A DNA stretch of 64,000 nt from assembly GCA_023388515.1 (NCBI GenBank), contig JAEWGD010000028.1:1-64000 (forward strand), given 5' to 3'. How positions within the stretch are numbered: position 1 is the stretch's first letter; every line of letters starts with the position of its first letter. The stretch is from Bacillota bacterium (lineage in GTDB: Bacteria; Bacillota; Clostridia; Oscillospirales; Ruminococcaceae). A program made the position numbers and the translations under genes. Under the pieces are notes generated by a model, which was given only the letters and a program-made list of their open reading frames with translations, was not told where the DNA came from and ran no database searches. Below are positions 62,392 through 64,000 of this stretch, in pieces.

Positions 62392-62496
62392 TTGACATTT
62401 TGGAGCAGGCATGATAACATAAAAGTGTAATTATGTGACCTGTTCCAGTGTGGGTATATGAGGCTTTCTAGTGTTGGTAGCATTAGAAAGCTTTTC
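62392..62496 (+). ncRNA. Candidate small RNA with own promoter and terminator
   Basis: TTGACA (62392-62397) and TAACAT (62415-62420) with a 17-base spacer predict a start near 62427. A perfect 8-bp stem, GCTTTCTA/TAGAAAGC (62463-62470 with 62484-62491), followed by TTTTCTT ends the unit at about 62496. No plus-strand gene lies between, so the product would be an RNA of about 70 bases. It is convergent with, and ends one base from, the stop codon of the small hydrophobic peptide gene at 62497-62607. Confidence 0.5.
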
Positions 62497-62607
62497 TTAT
62501 ATGTAACCCTTAATAAGATGTTCAGCTATCTGATTGCATACAGGAAGCCATACAATAAACAATAAGCCACCTGATAGAACGTTTAACAGCGTTTCTTTGC
62601 GTTTAAT
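62497..62607 (-). CDS. Small hydrophobic peptide, possible ATT start
   Basis: A 36-residue frame that begins KRKETLLNVLSGG after its first codon, with one membrane-spanning stretch (LLNVLSGGLLFIVWLPVC) and a mixed C-terminus. GGAG lies 9 bases before the only candidate first codon, ATT, with an in-frame TGA just upstream. So initiation is at a rare ATT or the start was lost by mutation. The ATT overlaps the stop (CAT TAA) of the shifted frame of the upstream small gene. The pattern of a tiny membrane peptide facing a convergent small RNA resembles type I toxin-antitoxin loci, which is conjecture. Confidence 0.4.
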   Translation of the reverse strand: MKRKETLLNVLSGGLLFIVWLPVCNQIAEHLIKGYI

Positions 62608-62621
62608 GGTATATCACTCCT

Positions 62622-62732
62622 TTAATTTCTGCATGAGCAGGACGGCGCTTTAACCATTGCAACAGAACGGCTGTAACCTTTCCCCACAAGCTTATTTGCT
62701 ATTGTCATAACTTTACTCTTGATTTTGTTCAT
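62622..62732 (-). CDS. Small protein of integrative elements, probably frameshifted
   Basis: A 36-residue frame starting MNKIKSKVMTIANKLVGKGY with AAAGGAG 7 bases before the ATG. The ANKLV-x2-GYSRS-x-AM pattern is familiar from short genes in clostridial mobile elements. After SVAMVKA it ends APSCSCRN, but the next frame continues WLKRRPAHAEIKGVIYH to a stop at the start of the hydrophobic peptide gene. A small deletion near 62660 therefore probably split one longer gene. Confidence 0.5.
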   Translation of the reverse strand: MNKIKSKVMTIANKLVGKGYSRSVAMVKAPSCSCRN

Positions 62733-62783
62733 TTTAATTGCTCCTTTCGGTTTGTTGTGTTTTGCTCCCTTGAGCTTGATATT

Positions 62784-62812
62784 ATTATAGCACTAATATC
62801 TAGTGTAGTCAA
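62784..62812 (-). promoter_or_regulatory. Leftward promoter of the mobile element, with operator
   Basis: On the minus strand TTGACT (62812-62807) and TATAAT (62789-62784) are 17 bases apart. The spacer contains a perfect inverted repeat CACTA-ATATC-TAGTG (62791-62805). Confidence 0.75.
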
Positions 62813-62834
62813 TATGCATATTGCACAAACTTCT

Positions 62835-62889
62835 AGTGTAAATTTTATTAATATTTACACTTGCTTATAGTGTTAATATGTGCTATAAT
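62835..62889 (+). promoter_or_regulatory. Rightward promoter of the HTH gene, with repeated operators
   Basis: TTGCTT (62861-62866) and TATAAT (62884-62889) are 17 bases apart. AGTGTAAAT (62835-62843) and ATTTACACT (62853-62861) form a perfect 9-bp inverted repeat that abuts the -35 box. ACACT (62857-62861) also pairs with AGTGT (62869-62873) across it. The same AGTG core occurs in the leftward promoter. Confidence 0.75.
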
Positions 62890-62951
62890 ATATGTATAAT
62901 AAAAAGGAAATGCTAATTTTTAAGCACTTCCAAGAAAGGAAATATAGATTT

Positions 62952-63155
62952 ATGCCAATTGAATATAAAATTGATATTTTAGCAGCATTAAAAGAAAAAG
63001 GATATACAACTACAAAATTAAGAAAAGAAAAAATATTAGGTGAAGCAACAATACAAAGACTTAGACATAGCAAAAGCGTTTCCTTTGATGTATTGTCAAA
63101 ATTATGCGATTTATTAGATTGTAATATAGAGGATATTTTAATCAATAAAAATTAA
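62952..63155 (+). CDS. Short Cro/C1-type HTH regulator (possible antitoxin)
   Basis: A 67-residue protein that is almost entirely one XRE helix-turn-helix: ILAALKEKGYTTTKLRKEKILGEATIQRLRHS, then SFDVLSKLCDLLDCNIEDIL. The ATG at 62952 follows AAAGGA; an ATG at 62892 would add 20 residues without a ribosome binding site. The divergent AGTGT operators just upstream suit autoregulation. The zeta-type kinase gene starts 17 bases later, so it may be the antitoxin and repressor of that gene. It lacks the long C-terminal antitoxin domain of PezA. Confidence 0.85.
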   Translation: MPIEYKIDILAALKEKGYTTTKLRKEKILGEATIQRLRHSKSVSFDVLSKLCDLLDCNIEDILINKN

Positions 63156-63172
63156 TCGTGGGGGGGATAAGA

Positions 63173-63730
63173 ATGAAAGTATATACTATTATTGGTGGAG
63201 TAAACGGAGTAGGAAAAAGCAGTCTTTCAGGTGTATTATCTGCTGAAAGTACAGACTTAGGAATTATTATTGATACTGATAAAATAACCGCTTCAATGGG
63301 TGGCGATAAGATTAAAGGAGGCAAAGAGGCTATAAAGCGTATTGATGAATCTTTAATCAAGGGAATTAATTTTACACAGGAAACAACGCTTTCAGGCATA
63401 AGAACATTAAAAACAATTGTCAAGGCAAGAGAGCTTAACTACTTCATAAGACTGTACTATGTAGGTGTAAGCACTTCTACTGAAAGCCTTATTAGAATCA
63501 AAAACAGAGTAGAAAAAGGTGGACATGATATACCTATTGAAGATGTTGAACGCAGATATAATAAACGTTTCGAGGATTTAGCACGGGTTCTTCCTTACTG
63601 CAATGAAGTTCGCCTGTTCGATAATGAAAATGGCTTTGTAGAAAAGGCTGAATATAAAAATGGGCAATTAATTTTAAAAGATAATTATATCCCACAATGG
63701 ATACAAGATTTAAGAGAGTATCTAAAATAA
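63173..63730 (+). CDS. Zeta-toxin-like P-loop kinase
   Basis: A 185-residue P-loop protein with Walker A GGVNGVGKSS at about residues 8-17, DTDKI, FTQETTLSG, and RVEKGGHDIPIEDVERRYNKR, which is the usual lid and substrate region of zeta/AAA_33 kinases. Zeta toxins phosphorylate UDP-N-acetylglucosamine and block cell-wall synthesis. The ATG at 63173 is used; GGGGGGAT lies 5 bases upstream. It follows the HTH gene by 17 bases and ends with a strong terminator. Toxin activity is an inference; a benign kinase is possible. Confidence 0.85.
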   Translation: MKVYTIIGGVNGVGKSSLSGVLSAESTDLGIIIDTDKITASMGGDKIKGGKEAIKRIDESLIKGINFTQETTLSGIRTLKTIVKARELNYFIRLYYVGVSTSTESLIRIKNRVEKGGHDIPIEDVERRYNKRFEDLARVLPYCNEVRLFDNENGFVEKAEYKNGQLILKDNYIPQWIQDLREYLK

Positions 63731-63731
63731 T

Positions 63732-63770
63732 AATAAGAGCAGGCTTAAATGTCCTGCTCTTATTTATTTA
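63732..63770 (+). terminator. Terminator of the HTH-zeta operon
   Basis: A perfect 12-bp stem, AATAAGAGCAGG with CCTGCTCTTATT (63732-63743 and 63753-63764), is followed by TATTTA. Its AGCAGG core is shared with the terminator at 61671. Confidence 0.88.
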
Positions 63771-63774
63771 AAAG

Positions 63775-63815
63775 TACAAAAAAAGACCAACAACCGCATA
63801 AAGCAGTTGTCAGCC
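63775..63815 (-). terminator. Terminator of the TspO gene
   Basis: On the minus strand a 13-bp stem with wobble pairs (63815-63803 with 63797-63785) is followed by seven T residues, 39 bases after the TspO stop. Confidence 0.82.
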
Positions 63816-63854
63816 ATATTTATTTTGTGGGGCAATTTCAGGGCACTATTTGTA

Positions 63855-64000
63855 TTATTTTTGATTTAACAACAATATTCCTAAATTTAAGTAACCTGCA
63901 AAGCTGATCCATAACAAATAAGGGATTTGAAGTATTCCTGCCAATTTATTAATTCTATAAAATTTTATTGTCATAATTAAAACTAAAACCCACAAAATAA
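63855..64000 (-). CDS. tspO: TspO/MBR-family protein, C-terminal part
   Basis: The last 48 residues of a membrane protein run in from the window edge. They read ILWVLVLIMTIKFYRINKLAG, then IPYLLWISFAGYLNLGI and a stop. The segment LxGxLxIPYLLWxSFAxYLN is the hallmark of the last two helices of TspO (tryptophan-rich sensory protein), which binds porphyrins and related ligands. Its N-terminus is outside the window. Confidence 0.88.
   Translation of the reverse strand, partial: ILWVLVLIMTIKFYRINKLAGILQIPYLLWISFAGYLNLGILLLNQK

Noticed and set aside
1..64000. CRISPR array, rRNA genes or replication origin
   Set aside because: No regularly spaced repeats, rRNA signatures or DnaA-box clusters were noticed on reading.

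Overview
The window is AT-rich Gram-positive DNA, most likely from an anaerobic, spore-forming, plant-fibre-degrading member of the Clostridia (Ruminococcaceae/Oscillospiraceae-like). Signs of this are the PolC-type replicase, the order rpsB-tsf / pyrH-frr-uppS-cdsA-dxr-rseP-ispG-polC, the sporulation-associated genes yunB and ylmC/ymxH, indolepyruvate:ferredoxin oxidoreductase, D-lactate dehydrogenase, strong GGAGG ribosome binding sites, and two secreted glycoside hydrolases that end in type I dockerins (a cellulosome or amylosome-like system). Species cannot be fixed from the sequence alone.

Layout. 0-2.7 kb: start of an outward-facing gene and an orphan ClpC. 2.9-13.4 kb: sugar or polyol uptake, with two divergent ribose-type ABC transporters (binding protein, double ATPase, permease), two xylose-isomerase-like TIM-barrel enzymes and a Gfo/Idh/MocA dehydrogenase. 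13.5-16 kb: a zinc-ribbon/PASTA protein and an NADPH-FMN reductase. 16.2-22.1 kb: GH9 cellulase and GH10 xylanase, both with dockerins, with an AraC regulator between them; the AraC and GH9 promoters overlap face to face. 22.3-24.1 kb: a Crp/Fnr regulator and D-lactate dehydrogenase. 24.1-24.5 kb: the scar of an IS630-like element whose ends reappear joined together near 19.6 kb. 24.5-25.8 kb: an Nramp metal transporter.

26-31.6 kb: an aryl-acid operon (paaK, iorA, iorB, an MmcQ/YjbR protein, ppnP, a second paaK). 31.9-38.7 kb: gatCAB, ligA, yunB and a very cysteine-rich protein. 38.8-46.3 kb: a complete ten-gene histidine operon in the order ZGDCBHAFIE. 46.4-59.1 kb: the core replication/isoprenoid/phospholipid/translation cluster. 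59.2-61.2 kb: YlmC, an HD-domain protein and a peroxiredoxin.

61.4-63.8 kb: tRNA-Thr(GGT) followed by a decayed integrative element. It holds a frameshifted tyrosine integrase, a candidate small RNA convergent with a gene for a tiny hydrophobic peptide, a phage-like divergent promoter region with repeated AGTGT operators, and an HTH/zeta-type kinase pair resembling a toxin-antitoxin module. The window ends inside a TspO gene. No rRNA, CRISPR array or origin was seen.
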